From contig CAVUUF010000001.1 of the NCBI GenBank assembly GCA_963744575.1, forward strand, positions 186,001 through 250,000: a stretch of DNA of 64,000 nt, written 5' to 3'. The translations under genes were made by a program, and so were the position numbers. The notes under the pieces are model-generated. The model did no database searches. It saw only the letters and a list, made by a program, of their open reading frames with translations, and was not told the origin of the DNA. Positions 25,403-34,592 of this stretch are shown here, piece after piece. The DNA is from Palsa-504 sp963744575 (GTDB lineage Bacteria > Actinomycetota > Actinomycetes > Streptosporangiales > Streptosporangiaceae). The first letter of the stretch is position 1; each line of letters starts with the position of its first letter.

Positions 25403-25408
25403 AGTTTA
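25403..25408 (-). promoter_or_regulatory. Candidate -10 of ychF
   Basis: TAAACT on the minus strand, then 7 nt, then the GTG start with no Shine-Dalgarno: a leaderless promoter. Confidence 0.45.
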
Positions 25409-25522
25409 GTGCGCTGGACAACGCGAATTGAGCGCTGCGGACGGCACTCACCCTCTGCCGCCCCACCAGCCACATGAGCCCCGCCCTCCCCGTCCCCGCG
25501 GGCCCCGGACCGGTCAGTGGGG

Positions 25523-27238
25523 TTAGAACTGGGCTTCGTATTGGGATGGGTTGATGCGGGCTTCGATGATCAGGGGGCGGGACCTGGTGCCGAACCCGGC
25601 CAGCGCCTTCTCCAGTGCCGCGGCGGAGTCGGCCCGGACGCCGTCGCAGTCCAGCGCTTCGGCCAGCGCGACCAGGTTCATGCCGTCCATCCGGGTGGCG
25701 GTCGGCGGGTAGCCCACCGACTGCTGCCGCAGCTCGATCCGGTTGAGGCTGCCGTCGGCGAACACCACCACGGTGACCGGCGCGCCGAGCGCCGAGGCGA
25801 TCCGCAGCTCGGTCGCGGCCATGGCGAACCCGCCGTCGCCGACCAGGGCGAGTACCGGCGCCTCCGGCCGGACCAGCCTGACCGCGATCGCCGCGGGCAC
25901 GCCGAACCCCATCGCCGACAGCCCGTTGGGGATCAGCACCGAGCGCGGCGTCAGCGCCTGCCATACCTGGGCCGCCATGATCTTGTGCGAGCCGACGTCG
26001 GTGGTCACGATCGTCTCCGCCGGGGCGGCCTCCCGGGCCAGCGCGACCACGTCGGAGGGGTTGAGCGCGCCCTCGGCCCGCCCGGCCGTCCAGGCCGCGC
26101 GCAGCCGGGCCCGGTGCGCCGCCACCTCGGCCTCGGCCCAGCGGGGCTGGCCGGTCCACTGCGCGGCGATCCAGCCCAGGATGGCCCCGACGTGGCCGAC
26201 GAGCTCGTGCTCGCTGGCGTAGACCTGGTCGGTGTTCGGGGTGGTGTCCAGGTGCAGCACCGGGGTGGCGACCGACCACGGGCTGATCAGCTCCACCGGG
26301 TCGAAGCCCGCGGCCAGGATCAGGTCGGCGCCGGCCAGCAGGTCCCAGACGACGCGGTACCCGGCCATGTCCAGCACGCCGGCGAAGTACGGGTGGTCCT
26401 CAGCGAAGACGCCCTTGGCCATCGGCGAGACCACGACCGGAATCCCGGCCAGTTCGGCCAGCCGGACCAGCTCGGGTCCGGCCGCGCAGCGCAGCGCGGC
26501 GATGCCCGCCAGGATCACCGGGCGGCGCGCGGCGCGCAGCTCGCGCAGCGGATCGCCGTCACCGTGCACGTCGACCGAGCCGGCCGCCGGCGCCAGCGGG
26601 GGGAGGCGGACCGCGCCCCCGGCCGGGACAGGGCCGGCCGGGACAGGGCCAAGCGGGACAGCGCCAGGCGGGACAGCGCCAGGCGGGACAGCGCCGGCCG
26701 GGACAGGGCCGGGCGGGATGGGCCATGCGTCGGCGGTGACGGTCAGGTGCACGGCGCCGGGGCGCTCGGCGACGGCGGTCCGCAGCGCCTTGCGGATAAC
26801 GGTGTCCGCCGAGGCCGGGTCCAGGCGCAGCGCCAGCTTGGCCACCGGGGCGAACATCCGGTCGTGGTCGACCACCTGGTGAGTGAAGAACTGCTCGCGG
26901 GAACTCTCGATCTGGCCGGAGACGGCCAGCATCGGCACCCGGTCCAGGGTGGCCGCGGCCACGCCGGTCAGCACCGCGGTCGAGCCGGGGCCCAGCGTGG
27001 ACAGGCAGACGCCTGGTCGGCCGGTCACCATCGCGGCCGCCTCGGCCATGAACGCGGCGGTGCCCTCGCGCACCGCGGAGACCACCGCGATGCCACGGTG
27101 CCGGGCCGCCTCCATGAAGTCGATGACGGATTCGCCGGGATAGCCGAACACGTGCCGCACGCCCGCCGCGTGCAGGTAGCCGGCCAGCAGCGCCGCGGTT
27201 GACTCCGGCGCGGGTGCAGATTCGGACAGCTGGGCCAT
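25523..27238 (-). CDS. Acetolactate synthase-like thiamine diphosphate enzyme
   Basis: A 571-residue ThDP-dependent enzyme with all three domains: Pyr (VFGYPGESV; catalytic Glu in VREGTAAFMAEA), a central DHS-like domain (AGIAALRCAAGPELVRL) and PP (GDGGFAMAATE and the FADGSLNRIE metal site). It resembles the large catalytic subunit of acetolactate synthase but has no adjacent regulatory-subunit gene and may act on another 2-oxoacid. A Pro/Gly/Val pentapeptide repeat sits between the first two domains. The ATG at 27238 is chosen (MAQLSESAPA); one more ATG lies 15 nt upstream. Transcribed away from rmuC. Confidence 0.8.
   Translation of the reverse strand: MAQLSESAPAPESTAALLAGYLHAAGVRHVFGYPGESVIDFMEAARHRGIAVVSAVREGTAAFMAEAAAMVTGRPGVCLSTLGPGSTAVLTGVAAATLDRVPMLAVSGQIESSREQFFTHQVVDHDRMFAPVAKLALRLDPASADTVIRKALRTAVAERPGAVHLTVTADAWPIPPGPVPAGAVPPGAVPPGAVPLGPVPAGPVPAGGAVRLPPLAPAAGSVDVHGDGDPLRELRAARRPVILAGIAALRCAAGPELVRLAELAGIPVVVSPMAKGVFAEDHPYFAGVLDMAGYRVVWDLLAGADLILAAGFDPVELISPWSVATPVLHLDTTPNTDQVYASEHELVGHVGAILGWIAAQWTGQPRWAEAEVAAHRARLRAAWTAGRAEGALNPSDVVALAREAAPAETIVTTDVGSHKIMAAQVWQALTPRSVLIPNGLSAMGFGVPAAIAVRLVRPEAPVLALVGDGGFAMAATELRIASALGAPVTVVVFADGSLNRIELRQQSVGYPPTATRMDGMNLVALAEALDCDGVRADSAAALEKALAGFGTRSRPLIIEARINPSQYEAQF
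26626..26715 (-). repeat. Six 15-bp tandem units inside the acetolactate-synthase-like gene
   Basis: Six units of the GGACAGGGCCGGCCG type (plus-strand view) with small variations encode a run of AVPPG/PVPAG pentapeptides in the linker between the Pyr and central domains. The length is a multiple of 3, so copy-number change keeps the frame. Confidence 0.8.
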
Positions 27239-27575
27239 CGCCCCATTGTCCATGCACCGGAGCCGGGGCAGCCAACCCGGACCGTTCGGGCCGAACGGAC
27301 CTACCGGGACGCCGATCCGGACCGTTCCGGCCTCGCTCCGCGGTTGCACTGCTGACCGCCCCGGCCGCCGAGATGAGCAGGCCAGGGCCGAGCGCCGCCG
27401 CCCAGGACAGCACCAGGATGCCGAACACGGCGCCGAAGTCGCCGGCCGCGGACAGCCGACCGAGCGCGCGCAGCACGACCAGGAACGCCGCGTGCACCGG
27501 GCGCTGGTGGAGATGCTTTTTGCGGCGCAGGCGGGCGTGTCGCCGCCGGGTTCGGCACCTACGGTGACATCATCG
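27239..27575. other. Divergent intergenic region between the ALS-like gene and rmuC
   Basis: 337 nt that must hold both promoters. A minus-strand GTG frame from 27497 (HAAFLVVLRALGRL, then a hydrophobic GAVFGILVLSWAAALGPG) looks membrane-like, but it has no stop before it enters the ALS-like gene in another frame, so it is probably a relic or chance. A TACGGT box (27560-27565) precedes rmuC. Confidence 0.35.
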
Positions 27576-28889
27576 ATGCGTATGGGTGCGGTCTTGTTGA
27601 TGGTCGGACTGCTGCTCGGGATGGTCATCGGGGCAGCGATCGGGTACCTGTTCGCCCGCGGCCGGTTCGCCGCCGCGGCGGCGGAGGAATCGGGCCGGGC
27701 CCGCGCCGCCGAGGAAAGAGCCAGGATGATCGAGCGCGGCGCGGCGGAACGGGCCGCGCTAGTCGAAGGCCAGCTCGCGGAGCGTTTCCAGGCCCTGTCG
27801 GCGCAGGCGCTTGACGCGAGCACCGCGCGGTTCCTCGCGGTCGCGGAGGGGCGACTGCAGGCGGCGAACGCGAACGCCGCCAGCGAGCTCGAGCTCCGCC
27901 GGGCCGCGGTCGAGCATCTCGTCGGGCCGCTGCGGGAGACCCTGGCCCGGGTCGAGGAGCAGCTGCGGGAGTCGGACGAGGCCAGGACCCGGTCGCACGC
28001 CGCGCTGGCCGAGCAGGTCCGGTTCGTCCAGCAGAGCTCGGAGCAGCTGCGGGCGCAGACGCAGGCGCTGGTCACCGCGCTGCGGCGGCCGGAGGCCCGG
28101 GGCCGCTGGGGCGAGCTGCAGCTGCGCCGGGTGGTCGAGCTGGCCGGGATGGGCGCCCGCTGCGACTTCGACGAGCAGGTGACCGTGGCCACGCCGGACG
28201 GGCCGCTGCGCCCGGACCTGGTGGTGCACCTGGCCGGCGGCAAGCACATCGTGGTGGACGCCAAGGTCTCGCTGGCCGCGTACCTGGAGGCGGCCGAGGC
28301 CGACGACGAGCAGGTGCGCGCGGCCCGGATGGACGCGCACGCGCGGCACGTCAGGGAGCACGTGGACCGGCTGGCAGGCAAGGCCTACTGGGCGGCGCTG
28401 AGTCCGTCGCCGGAGTTCGTGATCCTGTTCATCCCGGGCGAGGCCTTCCTGGCCCCGGCCCTGGAGCGGGACCGGGGGCTGCTGGAGTACGCGATCAGCC
28501 GCCGGGTGCACATCGCCACCCCCACCACGCTGGTCACCATGCTGCGCACGGCGCAGTACGCCTGGCAGCAGGCGGCGCTGGCGGAGAACGCCCGGGTCGT
28601 CTTCGACCTCGGCCGCCAGCTCTACGAGCGGATCGCGGGCCTCGGCGGGCACGTGGACCGGCTGGGCCGGACGCTGGCCAAGGCGGTGACGGCCTACAAC
28701 CAGGCCGTCGGCTCGCTGGAGAGCCGGGTACTGCCCAGCATCCGGCGGCTGAACGAACTCGGCGTCGTCGACGGGGAACTCAGCGCGCCCGCGCTGGTGG
28801 AGGAGACGCCCAGGGCGCTGTCCGCCCCCGAGCTCATCGCGGGCTCGGACGCGGACGCCGAGGCCGGCCTGATGCGGGCGGTCCGATGA
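27576..28889 (+). CDS. rmuC: RmuC family DNA recombination protein
   Basis: A 437-residue RmuC protein: an N-terminal membrane helix (about 4-25), a long coiled coil (about 30-165), then the PD-(D/E)XK nuclease-like RmuC domain (RGRWGELQLRRVVELAGM, LRPDLVVHLAGGKHIVVDAKV, EFVILFIPGEAFL). RmuC limits inversions at short inverted repeats; biochemistry is limited. Either ATG at 27576 or 27582 could start. Its stop overlaps the DUF6542 start in an ATGA junction. Confidence 0.88.
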   Translation: MRMGAVLLMVGLLLGMVIGAAIGYLFARGRFAAAAAEESGRARAAEERARMIERGAAERAALVEGQLAERFQALSAQALDASTARFLAVAEGRLQAANANAASELELRRAAVEHLVGPLRETLARVEEQLRESDEARTRSHAALAEQVRFVQQSSEQLRAQTQALVTALRRPEARGRWGELQLRRVVELAGMGARCDFDEQVTVATPDGPLRPDLVVHLAGGKHIVVDAKVSLAAYLEAAEADDEQVRAARMDAHARHVREHVDRLAGKAYWAALSPSPEFVILFIPGEAFLAPALERDRGLLEYAISRRVHIATPTTLVTMLRTAQYAWQQAALAENARVVFDLGRQLYERIAGLGGHVDRLGRTLAKAVTAYNQAVGSLESRVLPSIRRLNELGVVDGELSAPALVEETPRALSAPELIAGSDADAEAGLMRAVR

Positions 28890-29368
28890 CGCAGACCCGG
28901 GCCCCGCGCCAGCAGGCGGGAACGCCGCGGCCGCCGGCCGGATCGATCAGGCTCACCGGCCGCGGCGCGGTCGTCGCGCTGTTCGCGTCCTGCTTCCTCA
29001 GCCTGTTGGCCGCGGCCTGGACCGGCTGGGACGTGCTCGCCGACGTGCTGTTCGTCATGGTCTGCGGCGTGATCGCGCGTTACACGCGGGTCAGCGGGCT
29101 GCGCGGGCTGGTGGTGTGCCCGCCGCTGGCCTTCTTCGCCGGGTGCGTGCTGGCTCAGGTGCTCACCGCGCCGGACAGCTTCGCGGTCTTGACCGGGATG
29201 CTGATCACGCTGGGCGGGTCGGCGCCGTGGCTGTTCGCCGGCACCGCCCTGACCGTGGTGGTCGCGCTCGGCCGCGGCTGGCGGCCCCGCGCGGCGGCGC
29301 TCGGCGACCTGCGCGTGGCCGTGCACGACATCCGGCCGCGCGCAGACCGGTGGGTCAGGCGGCCCTAG
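28886..29368 (+). CDS. DUF6542 four-helix membrane protein
   Basis: A 160-residue integral membrane protein with a basic, Pro-rich N-terminus, about four hydrophobic segments (around 30-50, 52-68, 78-96 and 108-132) and a basic C-terminal tail. It corresponds to the DUF6542 protein found next to ispH in many actinobacteria (Rv1111c position). No function known. ATGA overlap with rmuC shows translational coupling. Confidence 0.72.
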   Translation: MTQTRAPRQQAGTPRPPAGSIRLTGRGAVVALFASCFLSLLAAAWTGWDVLADVLFVMVCGVIARYTRVSGLRGLVVCPPLAFFAGCVLAQVLTAPDSFAVLTGMLITLGGSAPWLFAGTALTVVVALGRGWRPRAAALGDLRVAVHDIRPRADRWVRRP

Positions 29369-29373
29369 CTATC

Positions 29374-29398
29374 CCGCCGGCCCTAGCTATCCCGGCGG
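29374..29398. terminator. Hairpin between converging DUF6542 and ispH genes
   Basis: CCGCCGG (29374-29380) and CCGGCGG (29392-29398) form a 7-bp stem with an 11-nt loop, within a short direct repeat of CCCTAGCTATCCC. It lies in the 32-nt gap between two converging stops and may terminate both. Confidence 0.45.
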
Positions 29399-29400
29399 CG

Positions 29401-30363
29401 CTAGCCGTCCTGGCGGGTCGCGGTGGCGCGCAGTTCGCGCGGGAGCGCGAACGTCATCTGCTCCTCCACCGCCTCGACTTCTTCCACGGTGCCGAACCCG
29501 TGGTCGGCCAGCTTGTCGAGCACCGCGCTGACCAGTTCCTCCGGCACCGAGGCCCCGCTGGTCACGCCGACCGTCGTCACGCCGTCCAGCCAGCGCTCGT
29601 CGACCTCGCCGGCGGCGTCGACGAGGTAGGCGGCCGGGGCGCCGGCATCCCTGGCCACCTCCACCAGCCGGACCGAATTGGAGGAGTTCGGCGAGCCCAC
29701 CACGATCACCAGATCCGACTGGCGCGCGATTACCTTGACCGCGGCCTGCCGGTTCTGCGTCGCGTAGCAGATGTCCTCGCTCGGCGGGTCGAGCAGGGCC
29801 GGGAAACGCTCGCGCAGAGCGTTGACGGTCTCGATGGTCTCGTCCACCAACAGCGTCGTCTGGGACAGCCAGACCACCTTCGACGGGTCCTCAACCTGGG
29901 CCTGTGCGACGCCCTCGGCGCCGTCCACCAGGCGGACCCGGGACGGGGCCTCGCCCGCGGTCCCTACCACCTCTTCGTGCCCCGCGTGACCGACCAGCAG
30001 TATGTCGTAGTCCCTGGCCGCGAACCGGCGTGCCTCGTTGTGCACCTTGGTCACCAGCGGGCAGGTGGCGTCGATGGCGTGCAGCCCGCGACGTTCGGCG
30101 GCGAGGCGGACCTCGGGAGCGATGCCGTGCGCGGAGAACACCACGACCGCGCCCGGCGGCACGTCGTCCACCTCCGACACGAACACCGCGCCGCGCTTCT
30201 CCAGCGTGGCCACGACGTAGGTGTTGTGCACGATCTGCCGGCGCACGTATACCGGCGGCCCGAACTTCTCCAGGGCCATCTCAACCGCCTGCACGGCCCG
30301 GTCGACCCCGGCGCAGTAGCCGCGAGGCTTGGCGAGCAGGACCCGTCGCTGGCTCGAAGACAT
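29401..30363 (-). CDS. ispH: 4-hydroxy-3-methylbut-2-enyl diphosphate reductase
   Basis: A 320-residue IspH/LytB iron-sulfur enzyme, last step of the MEP isoprenoid pathway, giving IPP and DMAPP. The three cluster cysteines lie in KPRGYCAGVDRAV (about 17), DATCPLVTKVH (about 101) and DICYATQNRQ (about 200); SAHGIAPEV and the conserved TSGASVPEELV end are present. The ATG giving MSSSQRRVLLAKPRGYCAG is chosen because longer starts lack conservation. Divergent from the lipid-droplet-type gene, as in mycobacteria. Confidence 0.93.
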   Translation of the reverse strand: MSSSQRRVLLAKPRGYCAGVDRAVQAVEMALEKFGPPVYVRRQIVHNTYVVATLEKRGAVFVSEVDDVPPGAVVVFSAHGIAPEVRLAAERRGLHAIDATCPLVTKVHNEARRFAARDYDILLVGHAGHEEVVGTAGEAPSRVRLVDGAEGVAQAQVEDPSKVVWLSQTTLLVDETIETVNALRERFPALLDPPSEDICYATQNRQAAVKVIARQSDLVIVVGSPNSSNSVRLVEVARDAGAPAAYLVDAAGEVDERWLDGVTTVGVTSGASVPEELVSAVLDKLADHGFGTVEEVEAVEEQMTFALPRELRATATRQDG

Positions 30364-30557
30364 GCCTCCATGGTAGGTGAGCATGTCCCGGGACGAGCCA
30401 GGCGTACCCCTGCCACGGTGCAGGAATTGCGGCACACGAGCCGGAGGCGCGAAGATAGCCCGGCTAGGAACCACGCGCCGGCTGACAGCGATGCATCGGC
30501 GTCGACCGAGCCCGGGCGCCTCGTGTGGTATCCCGTCTGCTAGGGAGAGTGTGTGAA

Positions 30558-31330
30558 ATGCGCGTTCCGCAGGTCAGCGAACGCATAAAGGAAGCCCCGG
30601 CCCAGGCGCTGCGCGGTGTCTTCGCCGGCATCGGCCAGTTGCTGCTGATAGCCGACAAGCTCAGGAACAAGGCCCCGGCGGGCCAGGACGTGCCGCGGGC
30701 CCGCAGGCCGGAGACGGCGAAGACGGTCGCTGACGTGACCGCCACCACACCGGGCCAGAAAACAACCCCCGCCGCCGCGGCCCCCGCCGCCGCGGCCCCC
30801 GCCGCCGCGAAGACGGCCGCCGCTTCGGCGCCCGCCAGACCCGCCCCGGCCAAGCCGGCCGCGGCCAAGCCGCCACTATCCGGCGGACGGCGCCAAGCCA
30901 GACGCCGCCCCCGGCCAAGCCGGCCGCGGCCAAGCCGGCCACTGTCCGGCGGACGGCGGCCAGGCCGGCCGCGGCGGAGCCGACGGCCTCGAGGCCACCC
31001 AAGCCGCAGAGCGTCAGGGACCTCGACAAGACCGGCAACGTCCGCCTGCTGGGCGAGCAGGTCGGCGGCTCCGCCCGGGACGCCCGCGGGCCAGCCACCG
31101 CACCCGAGCCGGCCGCCGCCGCACCGGAGCCGGTGAGTTCCGCGGCGGACGTGGCGCCGCCGCTGCCCAACTACGGCGAGCTGTCCCTGCCGTCGCTGCG
31201 GGCGCGGCTGCGCAATCTCGACGTCGCGCAGGTCAGGCAGCTCGCGGACTACGAGCGGGCACACGCGGCCCGGGACGACGTGCTGACCATGTTCGAGCGC
31301 CGGATCACCAAGCTGGAGGCAGGGGCTTAA
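30558..31330 (+). CDS. Lipid droplet-associated (Rv1109c-like) protein, interrupted by a 1-nt deletion
   Basis: The N-terminus (MRVPQVSERIKEAPAQALRG, then a short hydrophobic helix) and the C-terminus (YGELSLPSLRARLRNLDVAQ, then a helical end) match the family encoded between ispH and xseA in actinobacteria, annotated as lipid-droplet-associated. The middle is an Ala/Pro/Lys-rich repeat. The two halves are in different frames: at 30871-30873 the first repeat copy reads AAGCCGCCACT while the second copy (about 30935) reads AAGCCGGCCACT, so one G is missing. Repaired length is about 257 residues. Confidence 0.72.
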
Positions 31331-31343
31331 GGCGGGGGTTAGC

Positions 31344-32561
31344 GTGCCGCTCGACACATCGGCCGATTCTCCCGTCCCCGTCCGCACGGTGCTGCAGCTG
31401 GTCGCCGGGTGGATCGGCCGTCTCGGCCGGGTCTGGGTCGAGGGGCAGATCGCCGAGCTCGCCGTCCGCGGCGGCGCGGTCTACCTGACCCTGCGCGACC
31501 CGGTCGCGGCCGTGTCGGTGCGGGTCATCTGCCCGCGGCAGGTATTCGACGCGGCCGAGCCGCCGCCCGCTGACGGGGCGCGGGTGGTCATCCTGGCCCG
31601 GCCGGACTTCAACGCCAACCGGGGGGCGTTCTCCCTGGCCGCGCTGGAGATCCGGGCCGTCGGCGTGGGCGAGCTGCTGGCCCGGCTGGACCGGCTGCGC
31701 CGCCAGCTGGCCGCCGAAGGGCTCTTTTCTCCCGAACGGAAACGGTCTCTGCCTTTCCTCCCCGGTGTCATCGGCCTCATCTGCGGGCGTGATTCCGCGG
31801 CCCAGCGCGACGTACAGCAGAACGCCGGGCGGCGCTGGCCCGCCGTCCGGTTCCGCGTCGAGCAGACGGCGGTGCAGGGACCGTACGCGGCCGAGGAGAT
31901 CATCGACGCGCTGCGGCGCCTCGACGAGGACCCCGAGGTGGACGTGATCGTGATCGCGCGGGGCGGCGGATCGCTCGAGGACCTGCTCCCGTTCTCCGGC
32001 GAGGCGCTGATCCGGGCGGTGGCGGCGTGCCGCACGCCGGTGGTGAGCGCGATCGGGCACGAGCAGGACACGCCGCTGCTTGACTACGTGGCCGACCTGC
32101 GCGCATCCACGCCGACCGACGCGGCCAAGCGGGTCGTACCCGACGTCGCCGAGCAGTCCGCGCTGATCGCCCAGCTGCGCGACCGGGCCCGCCGGTGCGT
32201 GACCGGCTGGCTCGACCGGGAGACGGCCTGGCTGGAGGCGATCAGGTCCAGGCCGGCCCTGGCCGATCCGGTGCGGGAGATCGAGCGCCAGGGCGAGCGG
32301 GTGGACGCGCTGCTGCAGCGGGCCAGGATGTCGGTGGCCGCGAGCCTGGCCCGGGCCAGCGACGACGTGGCGCACACCCGGGCCCGGCTGCTCGCCCTGT
32401 CGCCCGCGTCCACGCTGCGCCGCGGCTACGCGATCGTGCAGCGCCGCGACGACGGGGTCGTCCGCGCCGCGGCCGAGGTGAAGCCGGGCGAGACGCTGAC
32501 CGTCCGGTTCGCCGCGGATCAGCTCACCGTGCGGGCCAGCGGTGACGGTGATGACGGATAG
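31344..32561 (+). CDS. xseA: Exodeoxyribonuclease VII large subunit
   Basis: A 405-residue XseA: N-terminal OB-fold (WVEGQIAEL, AVSVRVICPR), catalytic domain with LIVIARGGGSLEDLLPFS-type motif (here VIVIARGGGSLEDL), SAIGHEQDTPLLDYVADLRASTPT-type region and a C-terminal coiled coil with the RRGYAIVQ strand. It degrades single-stranded DNA processively with XseB. GTG start with a GGCGGGGG site upstream. xseB overlaps or abuts its 3' end. Confidence 0.92.
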   Translation: MPLDTSADSPVPVRTVLQLVAGWIGRLGRVWVEGQIAELAVRGGAVYLTLRDPVAAVSVRVICPRQVFDAAEPPPADGARVVILARPDFNANRGAFSLAALEIRAVGVGELLARLDRLRRQLAAEGLFSPERKRSLPFLPGVIGLICGRDSAAQRDVQQNAGRRWPAVRFRVEQTAVQGPYAAEEIIDALRRLDEDPEVDVIVIARGGGSLEDLLPFSGEALIRAVAACRTPVVSAIGHEQDTPLLDYVADLRASTPTDAAKRVVPDVAEQSALIAQLRDRARRCVTGWLDRETAWLEAIRSRPALADPVREIERQGERVDALLQRARMSVAASLARASDDVAHTRARLLALSPASTLRRGYAIVQRRDDGVVRAAAEVKPGETLTVRFAADQLTVRASGDGDDG

Positions 32562-32571
32562 GGTTGGGGCC

Positions 32572-32835
32572 GTGACAGGCGGAACGGACGCGGCGGCCGG
32601 CGGGACACCCCGGGAAACGCTCAGCTACGAGCAGGCCAGGGACAAGCTGGCCGCGGTGGTCAAGCGCCTCGAAGCCGGCGGCCTGACCCTGGAACAGTCC
32701 CTGGAGCTGTGGGAACGCGGGGAAAGGCTGGCCGCGGTGTGCGGCGAGTGGCTGGACGGCGCCCGGGCCAGGCTGGCCGCGGCCATGGCCAAGCGCGACG
32801 ACGACGTCCCGGCCGAGGACGACGCCCCCTTCTGA
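32572..32835 (+). CDS. xseB: Exodeoxyribonuclease VII small subunit
   Basis: An 87-residue small subunit with the family core LSYEQARDKLAAVVKRLEAG, then GLTLEQSLELWERGERLA, forming the paired helices that bind the XseA coiled coil. The GTG at 32572 is chosen because GGGTTGGGG lies just before it; in-frame starts at 32542 and 32551 would overlap xseA. Confidence 0.88.
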   Translation: MTGGTDAAAGGTPRETLSYEQARDKLAAVVKRLEAGGLTLEQSLELWERGERLAAVCGEWLDGARARLAAAMAKRDDDVPAEDDAPF

Positions 32836-32899
32836 CCGGCGGGTTTGCCCGCTTCCTGACGGGGCAGCCTTGCCATCAGGCAACAGCGAGGCGGGCGCG

Positions 32900-33982
32900 A
32901 TGAACCCAGTCGAGAAGGCGATCAGGGCAGTAGACAGGACGCAGCAGCGTCACACGCCCACGGCCTTCGTCTTCGGAGTGGTGAAGAAGTACGGCGACGA
33001 CAACGGCGGCGTGCTGGTGTCCAACCTGGCGTATTCCGGATTCGTGTCCATCTTCCCGCTGCTGCTCATCCTGACCACCATCCTCGGCCTGGTCGCCGCG
33101 AGCGACCCGTCGGTCCGGACCGACGTGCTGAACGCGGTGGCCGGCCAGGTTCCGCTGATCGGGCATACGCTCACGGAAAACGTGCACCAGCTCCGGCGCG
33201 CGAGCGTCATCGGGCTGATCGTCGGGTTCCTCGGCCTGATCTGGGGCGCGACCGGCCTGGCCCAGGCTGGCCTGTTCACGATGGAGCAGGTGTGGAACCT
33301 GCCCGGGCCAGCCCGCCCCGGGTACGTGCAGCGGCTGGGGCGCGCCGTGCTGTTCCTCTGCCTGCTCGGCGGCGGGGTGATCGTCACCACCGGGCTAGCC
33401 AGCCTGAACACGTACGTGGTCAAGGGCTTCTGGGTAGTGATCCTGGTCGAGGTGGTGACCGCGGCCTTCAACTCGGGCATGTACCTCGGCGCGTTCCGCG
33501 CGCTGACCCCGAAGGGCGTGCCGACCGGCAAGCTACTGCCCGGCGCGATCACCGGCGGGATCTTGTACACGGTGCTCCAGGTGCTCGGCGCCTGGCTGGT
33601 GCACCACTACCTGCACAGCGACTCCGTCTACGGCGTGTTCGCCACCGTGCTCGGCCTGCTCGCCTGGATCTACCTGGCGGTGGAGATCACCGTCTACAGC
33701 GCGGAGATCAACGTGGTGCTGGCACGGCGGCTGTGGCCGCGGGCCATGGTCCAGCCACCGCTCACCGAGGCGGACCGGACCAGCATGGCGTTGCAGGCGC
33801 TGCAGAACCAGCGCCGTCCCGAGCAGCACGTCGAGGTGACCTTCCACGACCGGGAGCCCGGTGCGGAGGAGCCGGTGATAGCGCCGCGCACGCCGGACGA
33901 GGTGGCCCCCCCGGCCGACCTCAGCGTGCCCGAGCCGCGCGGCGAGCCCGACTCAGCCGCCAGCCGCGACCGGGCGCAGTGA
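32900..33982 (+). CDS. YihY/BrkB family membrane protein
   Basis: A 360-residue YihY/virulence-factor BrkB protein with six hydrophobic segments (about 45-70, 100-125, 145-170, 180-205, 215-240 and 250-275) and a charged C-terminal tail of about 85 residues. Family motifs include YSGFVSIFPLLLILTTILG and GAWLVHHYL. Transport or envelope role is not established. The ATG preceded by GCGAGGCGGG is chosen. The last 30 nt overlap the converging DUF4245 gene. Confidence 0.82.
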   Translation: MNPVEKAIRAVDRTQQRHTPTAFVFGVVKKYGDDNGGVLVSNLAYSGFVSIFPLLLILTTILGLVAASDPSVRTDVLNAVAGQVPLIGHTLTENVHQLRRASVIGLIVGFLGLIWGATGLAQAGLFTMEQVWNLPGPARPGYVQRLGRAVLFLCLLGGGVIVTTGLASLNTYVVKGFWVVILVEVVTAAFNSGMYLGAFRALTPKGVPTGKLLPGAITGGILYTVLQVLGAWLVHHYLHSDSVYGVFATVLGLLAWIYLAVEITVYSAEINVVLARRLWPRAMVQPPLTEADRTSMALQALQNQRRPEQHVEVTFHDREPGAEEPVIAPRTPDEVAPPADLSVPEPRGEPDSAASRDRAQ

Positions 33983-34498
33983 GGCGGCGAGCTCACCCAG
34001 TTCGGCCCAGGTCGCGTTGCCGGTGACCACGACGGTGAACCCCGCCGGGCTGATGAGGTACATCGACCGCTGTCCCCGGGCCGGGGTGGCGCTGAGCCGC
34101 CAGGCCTGCCCGTCCAGGCGGGCCGGAGCCGGGTGCGCCGGCACCGGCGTTCCGCCGTTGGTCATCCGCCGGACGAACGCCCCGGCGCTCGCGTTGGTCT
34201 CCTCCAGCGAGGCCAGCGAGCCGTCCGGGGCCGTGTAGCCGAGATGCCAGGTGACCGTGCCCGCGCCGTTGGCGCCGCCCACGGCCAGGCTGGAACTGAC
34301 CGGCTGCCAGGATGCGGGCAGGCCCCCGGGTGCCACCGCCGGGTAAGGCGCCAGCCGGGCCAGTCTGGCCAGGTCACCGCGGTAGCTGACGGTGACGGGC
34401 TCGGCCGCGTGCGGTGCCGGGATCGCGATGATGACGACCGCCGCGGCCGCCAGGCAGCCCAGCGCGGCGAGGCCGCCGTGCAGCACCCTGTGAACCAC
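33953..34498 (-). CDS. DUF4245 domain membrane-anchored protein
   Basis: A 181-residue protein with one N-terminal helix (about 8-32) and an extracytoplasmic DUF4245 domain (PYPAVAPGGLPASWQPVSS, TWHLGYTAPDGSLASLEE, RSMYLISPAGFTVVVTG). DUF4245 genes sit divergent from glpX across actinobacteria (Rv1100 position). Function unknown. GTG start; a TAACCT box 5 nt upstream may be its -10, which would make it leaderless. Confidence 0.8.
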   Translation of the reverse strand: MVHRVLHGGLAALGCLAAAAVVIIAIPAPHAAEPVTVSYRGDLARLARLAPYPAVAPGGLPASWQPVSSSLAVGGANGAGTVTWHLGYTAPDGSLASLEETNASAGAFVRRMTNGGTPVPAHPAPARLDGQAWRLSATPARGQRSMYLISPAGFTVVVTGNATWAELGELAASLRPVAAGG

Positions 34499-34553
34499 AG
34501 CTCAGGTTAACCCGGCCTCCGGGGTGGACATGAAGGGCTCCGCCGTAGCCACA

Positions 34554-34559
34554 TAGGAT
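34554..34559 (+). promoter_or_regulatory. Candidate -10 of glpX
   Basis: TAGGAT about 34 nt before the ATG, followed by a short leader holding the GAAAGGGA ribosome-binding site. The -35 region is not convincing. Confidence 0.35.
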
Positions 34560-34592
34560 CAACACACGTCCAGCGAAAGGGACATCGCAGCT

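Noticed and set aside
27301..27497. Hydrophobic minus-strand ORF upstream of the ALS-like gene
   Set aside because: No stop before it enters the ALS-like gene in another frame; the membrane-like stretch is short and unsupported.
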